The translations under genes and the position numbers were made by a program. Under the pieces are notes generated by a model, which was not told where the DNA came from, did no database searches, and was given only the letters and a program-made list of their open reading frames with translations. From positions 1-64,000 of the forward strand of contig NZ_QQAR01000015.1 in the NCBI RefSeq assembly GCF_003350375.1: a stretch of 64,000 nt of DNA. Reading direction: 5' to 3'. Positions 18,031 through 26,040 of this stretch are shown here, piece after piece. Positions within the stretch are counted from its first letter, which is position 1. Each line of letters begins with the position of its first letter. The stretch is from Flavobacterium sp. AG291. GTDB lineage: Bacteria; Bacteroidota; Bacteroidia; Flavobacteriales; Flavobacteriaceae.

Positions 18031-18891
18031 TTAGTTATAAATTTTGAGTATAGATAACTGAAGTTCAGTGGGTGTGAGTCCGGTATTTGCTTTTATAAAT
18101 CCACTAAAGTTAGCCGGGCTGTCAAAATTAAGTTCGTAGGCAATTTCTTTTAGCGAAAGCTGGTTTAAGAGTAGTAAACGTCTTATTTCGAGTATCAGTT
18201 CTTCGTGTATTAGTTTTAAAGCGGTTTTGCCCAGTCTGTTCTTACAGGCAAGATTAAGTTTATCAGAGCTGCAATTCATGAGATCACAATATTCCGAAAC
18301 TTTCTTTTTTGTCTTTATATTCTGAGGAAGAAGGGAAAGAAACTGGGTTACTACCTGATGTCCCTGAATATCTACCGTATTATTACAGTGCTTTTCTATC
18401 AGGGTAATAAGGATAATCTGGAGATAGCTGTATGCTTTGTGAATAGACAGAGGAGTAAGATCTTCTTTTTGGAGAAGGTCCCAGATACCTTCAGTCATAT
18501 CATACAAATGGGTAAAAGTTTCTTTATCCAGGTCAAACGAAGCTTCAGCAAAATATAAGTGAGAATGTTTTAAAGGATGAATAAACTCAAAAATATCTTT
18601 TTTGAACTGAATGATCATACCTTGTGCAGTTTTACGCTCCATAAGATGTACCTGACCCGGGTAGATGGTAAAAAGCTGTCCTTCTTTTATATTATATGGA
18701 GAAAAATCGATTAGCTGGAAACCATTTCCACTCTTTACAAGAATGATTTCAAAATAATCATGCCTGTGTGCCTGATGGAAGTCATAAGGATTTGGATAGT
18801 CTAGGGGCTCAATTATGAGTAGCTTTCCGGGATGGGGAAGAGACACAGGGTTTAATAGAGGAAATTCTTTCTGATTCATGTTGTTTGGCAT
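18031..18891 (-). CDS. AraC family transcriptional regulator
   Basis: A 286-residue cytoplasmic regulator. The N-terminal part (about 25-110) is a cupin-like sensing domain (HQAHRHDYFEIILVKSGNG, YNIKEGQLFTIYPGQVHLMERK). The C-terminal 100 residues carry the two AraC helix-turn-helices (KKKVSEYCDLMNCSSDKLNLACKNRLGKTALKLIHEELILEIRRLLL, then LSLKEIAYELNFDSPANFSGFIKANTGLTPTEL). An alternative start is the Met at residue 5. Targets are unknown; neighbouring T9SS cargo genes and the lipoprotein gene are candidates only by proximity. Confidence 0.92.
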   Translation of the reverse strand: MPNNMNQKEFPLLNPVSLPHPGKLLIIEPLDYPNPYDFHQAHRHDYFEIILVKSGNGFQLIDFSPYNIKEGQLFTIYPGQVHLMERKTAQGMIIQFKKDIFEFIHPLKHSHLYFAEASFDLDKETFTHLYDMTEGIWDLLQKEDLTPLSIHKAYSYLQIILITLIEKHCNNTVDIQGHQVVTQFLSLLPQNIKTKKKVSEYCDLMNCSSDKLNLACKNRLGKTALKLIHEELILEIRRLLLLNQLSLKEIAYELNFDSPANFSGFIKANTGLTPTELQLSILKIYN

Positions 18892-18982
18892 TTTTATATG
18901 ACAAACAGCATTACAACTGTTTACCCTAGAGTATTGTGCAATTTTTACAGATATGATAAAAAAACAACAGTTTTTTAATAGA

Positions 18983-19579
18983 TTATGTTCTGCGATAGAT
19001 GCATGTTACTGTTAACAGTTTCCATCCGGCAGGTGCAGAAAAGTCGTAATAATATTTAGTAAATATAGCTTTTAAGCCATTAGCCCCATAAACTTCAATG
19101 CTTTCAATGTGACCATAAATGCCGGGTTGACTTCCGGGAGTAGTACTATCCTCTATTGATATTGTTTGCGTATTGCTATCAAATTCATAAACATATCCTA
19201 GTCCGGTTTTAGAAAACCTTACACTTCCTGTAGAAGTAGGAGATTCAATGGTAACATTAGAATGAGGCAGATAAAAACTCATCATGTTTTCCAACTGATT
19301 GTTTACTACAACAGGTTTTATTTCCAGCTCAGGTATTTGGGTATTAAATACTTCGGGATCAATTTCCGTAAACAAATCATTAGAGGTAACGCCGTCGTTA
19401 TTAAGATCAACGCTTATGTTAGAGACCATTGAAATGATATTGTACGATCCACCCAGATTAGAAGATGCATTTCCGTTACTTCCATTGCCAATCGATGAAC
19501 TGCCATCTTCGCTCGTTCCGCAGCTGGTTGCAGCGAAAAAGCCAATAAGAGCTAAAGATTTAAGTAAAGATGTACGCAT
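18983..19579 (-). CDS. Lipoprotein of unknown function
   Basis: A 198-residue exported protein. The signal sequence ends in a lipobox (FAATSC, Cys20), followed by a Gly/Ser/Asn-rich linker (GTSEDGSSSIGNGSNGNASS). The mature part has a DLNNDGVTSNDL stretch resembling a Ca-binding Asp loop, and beta-rich sequence ending in LLTVTCIYRRT. I recognise no named family beyond a flavobacterial lipoprotein type. It is likely anchored in the outer membrane. The gene is transcribed away from the TPR-like/2TM operon; the 290-base gap between them contains the LytTR-type site. Confidence 0.75.
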   Translation of the reverse strand: MRTSLLKSLALIGFFAATSCGTSEDGSSSIGNGSNGNASSNLGGSYNIISMVSNISVDLNNDGVTSNDLFTEIDPEVFNTQIPELEIKPVVVNNQLENMMSFYLPHSNVTIESPTSTGSVRFSKTGLGYVYEFDSNTQTISIEDSTTPGSQPGIYGHIESIEVYGANGLKAIFTKYYYDFSAPAGWKLLTVTCIYRRT

Positions 19580-19763
19580 TTTCGTAACTTTTTAATTATT
19601 GTATAATCAGTTAGTTGGCAATAATTTTAACAAATATAAAAAGTAAAATGATACATACTAGAAAAAAGTGAAGTTATTAAGCAAAAACTTTGTGATTATT
19701 TTATGAAAATGTTTTCGCAGTATATAAATTCAATCTAAATTTTGGGTTTACTATATATAATTT

Positions 19764-19834
19764 ACAATTCATCCTCAAAATTCTACAGTTGGGTAAAACA
19801 CTTTTTATTAAAAGTCGTATTGTAGCCATCTTTG
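19764..19834 (+). promoter_or_regulatory. Candidate LytTR binding site and promoter of the 2TM/LytTR operon
   Basis: ACAATTCAT (from 19764/19765) and ACAGTTGGG (from 19785) form a direct repeat with 21-bp period; the flanks TTCATCCT and AAATTCTACAGTT are shared with the element at 13552. A -7-like CATCTTTG begins at 19827, exactly 42 bp after the second ACAGTT, identical to the receptor promoter. The transcription start would fall about 25-30 bases before the ATG at 19870. Confidence 0.68.
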
Positions 19835-19869
19835 TCTCATCAAAAATCAACAACCTAAAATTAATTATT

Positions 19870-20493
19870 ATGATACGACTAATTGTACTTTACGTTTTAC
19901 TTATTGCAAATGCTGTAATCGCACAAACTAAATATGAAACCGGTATGCAAAAGGCTTTTGTGTTATGGGGTGAAAATAAATCTGCTGAAGCTTCGGCTAT
20001 GTTTGAAAGAATAGCTGCAGTTGAAAAAGATAACTGGCTGCCTAATTATTATGTTGCTCTTATTAATACAACAGATGCCTTTATGACTAAAGATAAGGAG
20101 AAGCTTAGCGGACTGCTTGCTAAAGCTCAGCAGGCTCAGGATGCGGCAACTTTAATTTCGCCTGACAATCCGGAACTGATGGTAATGCAATGCCTGATTT
20201 ATACTGCATGGATTGTTTATGACCCAATGACCAATGGAATGAAATATTCGGCTAAGGCTAACGAATTGTATGCAAAGGCAAAAATATTAGCACCTAATAA
20301 TCCAAGAGTGGTTTTTTCTAAGGCTGAATTTGAAATTGGAGGAGCAGCTTATTTCGGACAGGATACGGCACCTATGTGCAATGAAATTGAGCGTGCGGTT
20401 GGTCTTTTTGCTACCTTTAAGCCAGAAACGCCTTTTCATCCTAACTGGGGTGCAGACAGGGCACAGGAAAAACTTAAGGAGTGTAAAAAGTAA
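19870..20493 (+). CDS. Exported TPR-like protein, first gene of the 2TM/LytTR operon
   Basis: A 207-residue protein with a signal peptide (MIRLIVLYVLLIANAVIAQ). The ATG at 19870 is chosen over an in-frame TTG at 19789 because the signal peptide starts there and the earlier codon overlaps the putative operator. The mature protein is helical with TPR-like A/Y/L spacing (KAFVLWGENKSAEASAMFERIAAVEKDNW, AKAQQAQDAATLISPDNPELMVMQC, YAKAKILAPNNPRVVFSKAEFEIGG). It is periplasmic or membrane-associated. It leads an operon ending in a two-component system, suggesting a sensory or envelope role; function is unknown. Confidence 0.8.
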   Translation: MIRLIVLYVLLIANAVIAQTKYETGMQKAFVLWGENKSAEASAMFERIAAVEKDNWLPNYYVALINTTDAFMTKDKEKLSGLLAKAQQAQDAATLISPDNPELMVMQCLIYTAWIVYDPMTNGMKYSAKANELYAKAKILAPNNPRVVFSKAEFEIGGAAYFGQDTAPMCNEIERAVGLFATFKPETPFHPNWGADRAQEKLKECKK

Positions 20494-20517
20494 TTAAGGC
20501 AATATAGGCAGATATTT

Positions 20518-20943
20518 ATGTTATTAGAGGATTTAAATTTAGCGTTCATCATTATACCTTTCATAATAGGAGGAGTTTTTTACACAAAAATAGCAAGGCA
20601 TAAAATAGGACATCCGTTGCGGGACAGTATTCAAAACCTTCAGATTATGTTGCTTGTTTCAGGTGCGATGTTTTTGGTGATGTACCTATTACTTCCTTCA
20701 ACACCCAGCCTGAGTACTTTTGGTTATCCGGAAACTGTTGAAGATATAAACTCGCAGGAAAAGATATTAGAGATACTTCAGGGACAAAATAAAGCTATAG
20801 TTAGAACCACTGAAACGGTTCAATGGATGTTGTTTATACTTGCTTTTTGGATATTGGCTGCTGTAGTGCCTGTTCTAAAGGCGGTTAAAGACAAGATAGA
20901 TCTTAATTTAGAAGCAAAACACAATGAAAAAGAATCTGTATAA
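20518..20943 (+). CDS. Small membrane protein of the 2TM/LytTR operon
   Basis: A 141-residue protein with three hydrophobic segments (FIIIPFIIGGVFYTKIA near residues 10-26, MLLVSGAMFLVMYLLL near 44-59, WMLFILAFWILAAVVPVL near 102-119) and a loop of about 40 residues rich in charged residues between the last two. No family is recognised. Its stop overlaps the start of the histidine kinase gene by 20 bases, which indicates translational coupling and suggests the product works with the kinase. Confidence 0.75.
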   Translation: MLLEDLNLAFIIIPFIIGGVFYTKIARHKIGHPLRDSIQNLQIMLLVSGAMFLVMYLLLPSTPSLSTFGYPETVEDINSQEKILEILQGQNKAIVRTTETVQWMLFILAFWILAAVVPVLKAVKDKIDLNLEAKHNEKESV

Positions 20944-22270
20944 AGAACTTTTTAAATCCATAGCTATAGGTACGATAATATTTATTGTACTATTATTTGT
21001 TGCAATGGCTAGTGGACAAAGTTTTACGTGGAATCGTCAGTTGTTACTTCAGTTCATTTTTGTGATGCTGTATTCGGTTTCTTTATACATGGCCAATGCA
21101 TTTGTATTTTACTATTTCGATAAGGCATTCAATAGGACTATACTTAATATAAAGAGGATTGCATTAGGCTTTTTTACTTCTTTCTTTGTTTCTGTATTTA
21201 TAATGTTCCTGTTGCGAATATTTGAAGATGTAATTGTAGAGGGAGAATCGTTTGCTGAATTTATTGCTACCGAAAAGATATCGAATTATTATGTAGCCCT
21301 TATTGTTACGCTAATAGTAACTATTATAGTACATGCGTTTTATTTTTACAAACGTTATCAGGAAGGCAGGGTTAAAGAACAAAAGCTTATTGCAGGAGCT
21401 GCATCCGCTCAGTTTGAATCGCTTAAAAATCAGATAGACCCGCATTTCCTTTTCAATAGCCTTAATGTTTTGAGTTCTCTGATCGAAGAGAATCCCGACA
21501 ATGCACAGCGCTTTACAACATCCTTGTCAAAAATATACCGTTATGTCCTTGAACAAAAGGATAAGGAACTGGTAAGTGTAGAGGAAGAACTTTCGTTTGC
21601 TAAAACCTATATGAACCTGCTGAAGATGCGTTTTGAAAACAGTATCTTTTATGAAGTACAGGAAATAAGTAATCCTGATGCCAGGGTAGTACCACTTTCC
21701 TTACAATTGCTTTTAGAAAACACCATCAAGCATAATGTTGTGAGTCCGCAACGCCCGTTACATATCAGGATATTTGAAAAAGATGGTTATCTGGTGGTAC
21801 AGAATGATTTGCAAAAGAAAGAGGTTTTACAGGACAGGAAAGGGGTAGGATTGCAAAATATCGTAAACCGATATGCTATACTTACCGAAAGAAACGTACT
21901 GGTACAGGAAACGGCAGAACATTTTACCGTTAAGCTGCCTATACTAACAAAACAGCTTAGAATTATGGAGCCTACTCATTACAATAAAGAAGAGAGTAAT
22001 TATTTAAAAGCTCAAAAAAAGATTGAGGATATTAAAGGCTTTTATGGTAACCTGGCATCCTATATCGTAATTAATATAGGATTGGCAATATTGAACTTTG
22101 CAACTTCACCGGATCATTTATGGTTTATTTATCCGGCTTTAGGATGGGGAATAGGTGTTGTAATACATGGTGTGAATGTATTCAACTATATGCCTTTCCT
22201 TAGTAGCGACTGGGAAGAGCGTAAAATGAGAGAATTAATGGATAAAGAAAAATCTAAAAAATGGCAATAA
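20924..22270 (+). CDS. LytS/YehU-type sensor histidine kinase with C-terminal 2TM domain
   Basis: A 448-residue membrane kinase. Four helices occupy about residues 8-145. The His_kinase (PF06580-type) block follows, with AQFESLKNQIDPHFLFNSLNVL carrying the phosphoacceptor His174. The ATPase domain shows PLSLQLLLENTIKHNVV (N box) and DRKGVGLQNIVNRYAIL (G box). After the kinase core, residues about 350-448 form an extra 2TM domain (YLKAQKKIEDIKGFYGNL, two helices, then SDWEERKMRELMDKEK), the same fold as the three following small proteins. It should phosphorylate the LytTR regulator at 23325. The C-terminal fusion supports a physical interaction with the free 2TM proteins. Confidence 0.92.
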   Translation: MKKNLYKELFKSIAIGTIIFIVLLFVAMASGQSFTWNRQLLLQFIFVMLYSVSLYMANAFVFYYFDKAFNRTILNIKRIALGFFTSFFVSVFIMFLLRIFEDVIVEGESFAEFIATEKISNYYVALIVTLIVTIIVHAFYFYKRYQEGRVKEQKLIAGAASAQFESLKNQIDPHFLFNSLNVLSSLIEENPDNAQRFTTSLSKIYRYVLEQKDKELVSVEEELSFAKTYMNLLKMRFENSIFYEVQEISNPDARVVPLSLQLLLENTIKHNVVSPQRPLHIRIFEKDGYLVVQNDLQKKEVLQDRKGVGLQNIVNRYAILTERNVLVQETAEHFTVKLPILTKQLRIMEPTHYNKEESNYLKAQKKIEDIKGFYGNLASYIVINIGLAILNFATSPDHLWFIYPALGWGIGVVIHGVNVFNYMPFLSSDWEERKMRELMDKEKSKKWQ

Positions 22271-22276
22271 ACTATT

Positions 22277-22585
22277 ATGGAAGATTTTGATAAAATAGCC
22301 TACGATAAGGCAAAAAGAAAAGTAAAGGAAATAAAGGGTTTTTATATCAACCTTACCTGTTATTGTATTGTTATTCCAATCTTGGTTTACATAAATCTAA
22401 GGTTTAGCCCACAATTTCAATGGTTTTGGTTCTCTCTGGCCGGATGGGGGGTAGGAGTACTTTTTCACGGTATGGGAGCATTTGACTGTTATCCGTTTCT
22501 AGGAAAAGGATGGGAAGAGCGAAAGCTGAAACAACTTATGGATGAAATGGAGAGAAGAGACAAGGAACGGGATAAATACGAATGA
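22277..22585 (+). CDS. 2TM domain-containing protein (first free-standing copy)
   Basis: A 102-residue protein made of one 2TM domain: an N-terminal amphipathic element (YDKAKRKVKEIKGFYINL), two hydrophobic helices (about 27-42 and 55-72) and the C-terminal signature GKGWEERKLKQLMDEME. It is 6 bases after the kinase gene and separated by one base from the next gene. The 2TM domain is known as a tail of flavobacterial histidine kinases; free copies have no assigned function. Confidence 0.88.
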   Translation: MEDFDKIAYDKAKRKVKEIKGFYINLTCYCIVIPILVYINLRFSPQFQWFWFSLAGWGVGVLFHGMGAFDCYPFLGKGWEERKLKQLMDEMERRDKERDKYE

Positions 22586-22586
22586 G

Positions 22587-22907
22587 ATGAAGCCTGATAA
22601 TAAAAAAACAGCACACTTTATTCTGGCTCAGAAAAGGGTTGAACAATTAAGGGATTTTTATACGCACCTTATAACTTATTGTACTGTAAACCTGCTTTTT
22701 CTAATGTTTTGGTTTTTTCTGGAAACGTCTATGCCCGAAACGTTTTGGCGTCCTGCCTTTATAATGATGGCAGGGGTTGCCGGTTTAGCAGTGTTAGCCC
22801 ACGGGTTGTTTGTATTTGGAGCAAAATACATACTTTCGAAAAGCTGGGAAGAAAAAAAGCTTAAAGAACTAATCAATAAACAAAACCAACACAATAAATA
22901 CGAATAA
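22587..22907 (+). CDS. 2TM domain-containing protein (second free-standing copy)
   Basis: A 106-residue single 2TM domain. The ATG at 22587 (MKPDNKKTAHFIL) is chosen because it follows the previous stop by one base; an upstream in-frame ATG lies inside the preceding gene. It has HFILAQKRVEQLRDFYTHL, two helices and SKSWEEKKLKELINKQ. The second helix is more diverged (MMAGVAGLAVLAHGLFVFG) than in the other copies. Confidence 0.87.
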   Translation: MKPDNKKTAHFILAQKRVEQLRDFYTHLITYCTVNLLFLMFWFFLETSMPETFWRPAFIMMAGVAGLAVLAHGLFVFGAKYILSKSWEEKKLKELINKQNQHNKYE

Positions 22908-22908
22908 A

Positions 22909-23238
22909 ATGGAAAATTCACTCGAAGATAAAATAAGAGAAGATAAGGTAAGAAAGAAAGTTAAGGCAATGCAGGGGTTTTACAAACACCTGATTGTATA
23001 CCTTGCAATTAATACTTTTTTGTTGATAATTAAAGCATTCAATACCGGATCGGATGATGTCTTTTTTGAATGGGGTACTTTCTCAACAGCAATCTGTTGG
23101 GGCATAGGTTTGTTCTTTCACTGGTATGGTGTTTTTGGTACAGACATAGTACTGGGTAAAAATTGGGAAGAACGAAAAATAAAAGAAATGATGGGGCGAA
23201 ATCAGAATGGTGAAAATGACACCAAACGATGGGAATAA
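22909..23238 (+). CDS. 2TM domain-containing protein (third free-standing copy)
   Basis: A 109-residue single 2TM domain starting one base after the preceding stop. It has RKKVKAMQGFYKHLIVYLAIN, a second helix with TAICWGIGLFFHWYGVFG and the terminal GKNWEERKIKEMMGR. The order kinase-2TM, 2TM, 2TM, 2TM, regulator within one transcript suggests copies arose by duplication in place and form hetero-oligomers with the kinase. Confidence 0.88.
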   Translation: MENSLEDKIREDKVRKKVKAMQGFYKHLIVYLAINTFLLIIKAFNTGSDDVFFEWGTFSTAICWGIGLFFHWYGVFGTDIVLGKNWEERKIKEMMGRNQNGENDTKRWE

Positions 23239-23324
23239 TCCTGTATCAGCAATAGTTCAGTCATCAGCCTGTTATAACGGGTAAATCAAAAAACAATCAA
23301 TCAAATCATTACAATAAATCACCA

Positions 23325-24080
23325 ATGAATGTTATCATTATAGAAGACGAGAAGCCCGCTGCAAGGCTCCTGCAGCGAAAGTTGCAGAAACTTAATATTG
23401 AGGCGCAAACCATGCTGCATTCGGTAGAGGAAAGCCTCGAATGGTTTAACAATAATCCGCATCCTGAGCTGATTTTTCTTGATATTCAGCTTTCAGACGG
23501 GCTTTCGTTTGAGATATTTGAGAACATCCCTATTAAAAGTGCTGTAATATTCACTACGGCCTACGATGAGTACGCACTACGCGCATTTAAACTTAACAGT
23601 ATCGACTATCTTCTTAAGCCTATAGATGAAGACGATCTTGAAGCTGCTGTAAACAAATACAAGAACCTGCAGCCACAAACCCAGAACCTTTCGCTGGATT
23701 TTGACCAGATAAGGCAAATGCTGACCAATCCTTCTGAAAAGAGTTATAAAAAACGTTTTACCGTAAAAATGGGACAGCACCTCAAAATGATAAATATTGA
23801 GGATGCAGAATGTTTTTACAGTGAAAACAAAGGGACGTACATCCATACGGTAGATGGACGTGATTATCTGTTAGAGAATACACTTGAACAGCTGGAAAAT
23901 GAGCTCGATCCGTCGAAATTTTATCGTGTAAGCAGAAAGTTTATTGTTTCTATTAATGCAATAAAAGATATAGTAGTTTATACCAATTCAAGGCTTAAGA
24001 TAATTCTCCCAACGTACAAGGAAGATGAGGTTATTGTAAGCCGTGAACGTGTAAACGACTTTAGGAATTGGTTAGGTTAG
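23325..24080 (+). CDS. LytTR family response regulator
   Basis: A 251-residue regulator. The receiver domain (1-120) has acidic EDE near residue 7-9, phosphoacceptor Asp53 (LIFLDIQLSDG), Thr in FTTAYDEYALRAF and Lys in DYLLKPID. The C-terminal LytTR domain (about 145-250) reads KRFTVKMGQHLKMINIEDAECFYSENKGTYIHTVDGRDYLLENTLEQLE and then FYRVSRKFIVSINAIKDI. It follows the kinase/2TM genes with an 86-base gap and is the obvious partner of the kinase. LytTR proteins bind paired 9-bp direct repeats; two such sites exist in this window, before this operon and before the TonB-dependent receptor. Confidence 0.95.
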   Translation: MNVIIIEDEKPAARLLQRKLQKLNIEAQTMLHSVEESLEWFNNNPHPELIFLDIQLSDGLSFEIFENIPIKSAVIFTTAYDEYALRAFKLNSIDYLLKPIDEDDLEAAVNKYKNLQPQTQNLSLDFDQIRQMLTNPSEKSYKKRFTVKMGQHLKMINIEDAECFYSENKGTYIHTVDGRDYLLENTLEQLENELDPSKFYRVSRKFIVSINAIKDIVVYTNSRLKIILPTYKEDEVIVSRERVNDFRNWLG

Positions 24081-24132
24081 TTGTATTTTGTTTTAAATCA
24101 ATAGATTAATGCTTTTTGTGAGGGTTTATTGT

Positions 24133-24140
24133 TAACTTTG
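24133..24140 (+). promoter_or_regulatory. -7 promoter element (TAACTTTG)
   Basis: Exact match to the flavobacterial -7 consensus TAnnTTTG, about 22 bases before the ATG at 24163. No good -33 TTTG at the usual distance. Confidence 0.45.
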
Positions 24141-24162
24141 GTTAAACCAAAAACCTCTTACT

Positions 24163-24591
24163 ATGGAAACTCCAGTACATTATTCTAAAGCACAAAACAT
24201 TTTCAGGATCCTTTTAGGCTGCCTTCTATGCTTTACAGGAACAGGGCATCTTTCTTTTTTGCACGAACCGTTTTTAGCTCAGGTGCCGGGTTGGGTGCCG
24301 CTCGATGCAAGCCTTGTGGTAACGCTTTCAGGTGTTGTAGAGCTACTGCTCGGACTTTCATTGTTATTCCTTACCAGTTATCGAGTACAGGTGGGATGGA
24401 TAACAGCAATTTTTTTCATCTGTATCTTCCCGGGTAATTATAACCAGTACATTAATCACGATCCGGCTTTCGGCCTGGATACTGACGGTATAAGGTTAAC
24501 CCGTTTGTTCCTGCATCCATTATTAGTTATTTGGTCATTATGGTGCTGTGGTTCGTGGAAAGCTACATTTGGCAAGAAAAGCATTAGTTAG
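24163..24591 (+). CDS. DoxX-like membrane protein
   Basis: A 142-residue membrane protein with four hydrophobic helices: FRILLGCLLCFTGTGHLSFL (about 12-31), LVVTLSGVVELLLGLSLLFL (about 49-68), WITAIFFICIFPGNYNQYI (about 76-95) and LFLHPLLVIWSLWC (about 115-128). The G.LL...G..HL opening and the GVVELLLGLSLL helix with a conserved Glu are typical of DoxX/MauE-like proteins. In relatives this family is linked to thiosulfate:quinone oxidoreductase subunits or to redox stress; here the function is open. It stands alone with its own promoter-like element. Confidence 0.78.
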   Translation: METPVHYSKAQNIFRILLGCLLCFTGTGHLSFLHEPFLAQVPGWVPLDASLVVTLSGVVELLLGLSLLFLTSYRVQVGWITAIFFICIFPGNYNQYINHDPAFGLDTDGIRLTRLFLHPLLVIWSLWCCGSWKATFGKKSIS

Positions 24592-24615
24592 CAGTCGCAG
24601 TATTCAGTTTACATA

Positions 24616-24656
24616 ATCAGTCACAAATTATGCAATTGGTGAAATTTGTGGCTGAT
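24616..24656. repeat. Intergenic imperfect palindrome
   Basis: ATCAG-CACAAATT pairs with AATTTGTG-CTGAT (arms about 24617-24629 and 24643-24656, one mismatch). There is no T-tract on either side, so it is not a typical terminator. A related CACAAA...TTTGTGGC palindrome occurs at 34365-34419. Confidence 0.55.
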
Positions 24657-24666
24657 CGAAATAAAA

Positions 24667-24706
24667 AAACTGTTCGATAAGCAGATTGCTGCCTATGGAA
24701 CAGTTT
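24667..24706 (-). terminator. Long hairpin terminator of the CsbD-like gene
   Basis: Arms AAACTGTTC (24667-24675) and GAACAGTTT (24698-24706) continue inward through ATA/TAT and GCAG/CTGC with single mismatches to an ATTG loop. On the minus strand a run of seven T follows. Confidence 0.8.
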
Positions 24707-24741
24707 CGGAATATGCGGTTGTTACCCTGAAGGAAAAGAGG

Positions 24742-24924
24742 CTATTGGAATAGAGCTAATATCTCTTTTTTCGCTTTGCCCAGTTTCTGTTCAAGTTTTC
24801 CCCACATTTCATCGTCTTTGCCTTCCTCATATGTCAGATCATCGTCTGTAAGTTCGGCATATTTCTGTTTTAATTTACCTTTAAATTCGTCCCAGTTTCC
24901 TTTAAGTTCAGTTGAATTTGGCAT
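24742..24924 (-). CDS. CsbD-like small stress protein
   Basis: A 60-residue, highly charged protein matching the CsbD family: LKGNWDEFKGKLKQKYAELTDDDLTYEEGKDDEMWGKLEQKLGKAKKEI. The NW.E.KGK.K.K(W/Y)..LTDDDL motif is diagnostic. In Bacillus, csbD belongs to the general stress regulon; the molecular function is unknown. The protein is cytoplasmic and monocistronic with its own terminator. Confidence 0.93.
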   Translation of the reverse strand: MPNSTELKGNWDEFKGKLKQKYAELTDDDLTYEEGKDDEMWGKLEQKLGKAKKEILALFQ

Positions 24925-24999
24925 GGCTTATATTGTTTTTTGATTACAATGTAAAGGTACCTTGTGTTCTCTTAAACTTGTGGTAAGGGAAATGTAAAA

Positions 25000-26040
25000 C
25001 TATGCTAAATATTGCCCTTCTTTCCTTGAACTTTCCAACAGCATGTAGAATTGTATACCAAACAAAGCTGATGCTGATACGAGGTGTGTTGTCTGCATAC
25101 CAAAAGGGAAATCAAGGTAATACATAGCAATTCCTGATAGGATTTCGATGCCCAGCAGGGACATAACCCAAGCGGTTTTTTTATAGCCAAGGTTCAGTTT
25201 TCTGTTGCGTAAGTACAGCCACAGGTTGATTCCAAATACTACAAAAGAAAAAGTGCGATGGAAGTAAAACTGCACTATTGGACTATCCATTACTAAATGC
25301 ATGTTTTCGTAGCCCAGCATTTTAACACGCTCATCTACAAACTGACGTACCTCTGTACCTAATATCACCTGAATAAGGGTAATTATCAATGAAGTAACAA
25401 GTAGCGATTTGAAGAGTTTATCTTTCTTAAAGCTGATAGCAGCATAATTCAGAGCTTTTGATTTGTCAAGGATGTATAATATAACCGCAACAATAATAAG
25501 CGCCATTACCATATGTATGGTAATCTTAACTGGATTCAGTACTGAATATACTACCGTTGCACCAAGCCATGCCTGGAACCCCATCATAAAAACTGTAAGC
25601 CATGAAAGCAGAATAATACTTGTTTTCCTTCGCCAAAAACCAAATGAAGCGATGGCCATAGCAAAAACAGCAACGCCTGCAAGGGCGCCTACAAGACGGT
25701 TTACATATTCTACCCAAGTGTGTACAGGATTAAATTCGGCATAGTCGTGTTTGGTATACTCTTCCCAGTTAGATGATTCATAAGTATCGGTCGTGGTAAA
25801 GGTTTCTTTGGCGACCCAAAGTTTTTCGTCTTTAATGATTACCTGTCCTTTGTTGAACTGATGGTTTGGAGACCACATCAGCTCTTTTATATCAGTTGGA
25901 GGGATGTAATAGCCAAAACACCTTGGCCAATCCGGGCAACCCATGCCTGAGCCTGTCATACGCACTAATGCGCCGGCTACGATTACAAGATAGACAAGAA
26001 TTAAAGCTGTTTTGGTAATCTTCTGAAAACTGATTTTCAT
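25000..26040 (-). CDS. ctaA: Haem A synthase (COX15/CtaA family)
   Basis: A 346-residue membrane protein converting haem O to haem A for aa3-type cytochrome oxidase. It has about eight helices and starts with ALILVYLVIVAGALVRMTGSGMGCPDWPRCFG, the family's opening with the CPDWP element. His ligands are seen in FNPVHTWVEYVNRLVG, KITIHMVMAL, QFYFHRTFSFVVF and TTHLVSASALFG. An insert of about 60 residues with charged sequence between helices 1 and 2 (PNHQFNKGQVIIKDEKLWVAKE) is the form common in Bacteroidota. The gene is alone here; oxidase genes are not in the window. Confidence 0.95.
   Translation of the reverse strand: MKISFQKITKTALILVYLVIVAGALVRMTGSGMGCPDWPRCFGYYIPPTDIKELMWSPNHQFNKGQVIIKDEKLWVAKETFTTTDTYESSNWEEYTKHDYAEFNPVHTWVEYVNRLVGALAGVAVFAMAIASFGFWRRKTSIILLSWLTVFMMGFQAWLGATVVYSVLNPVKITIHMVMALIIVAVILYILDKSKALNYAAISFKKDKLFKSLLVTSLIITLIQVILGTEVRQFVDERVKMLGYENMHLVMDSPIVQFYFHRTFSFVVFGINLWLYLRNRKLNLGYKKTAWVMSLLGIEILSGIAMYYLDFPFGMQTTHLVSASALFGIQFYMLLESSRKEGQYLA

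Noticed and set aside
19789..19869. Upstream TTG start adding 27 codons to the TPR-like protein
   Set aside because: It would overlap the operator/promoter and bury the signal peptide that starts cleanly at 19870.
23239..23324. Possible internal LytTR operator before the response regulator gene
   Set aside because: ATAGTTCAG and CTGTTATAA occur but are not direct repeats with 21-bp period.
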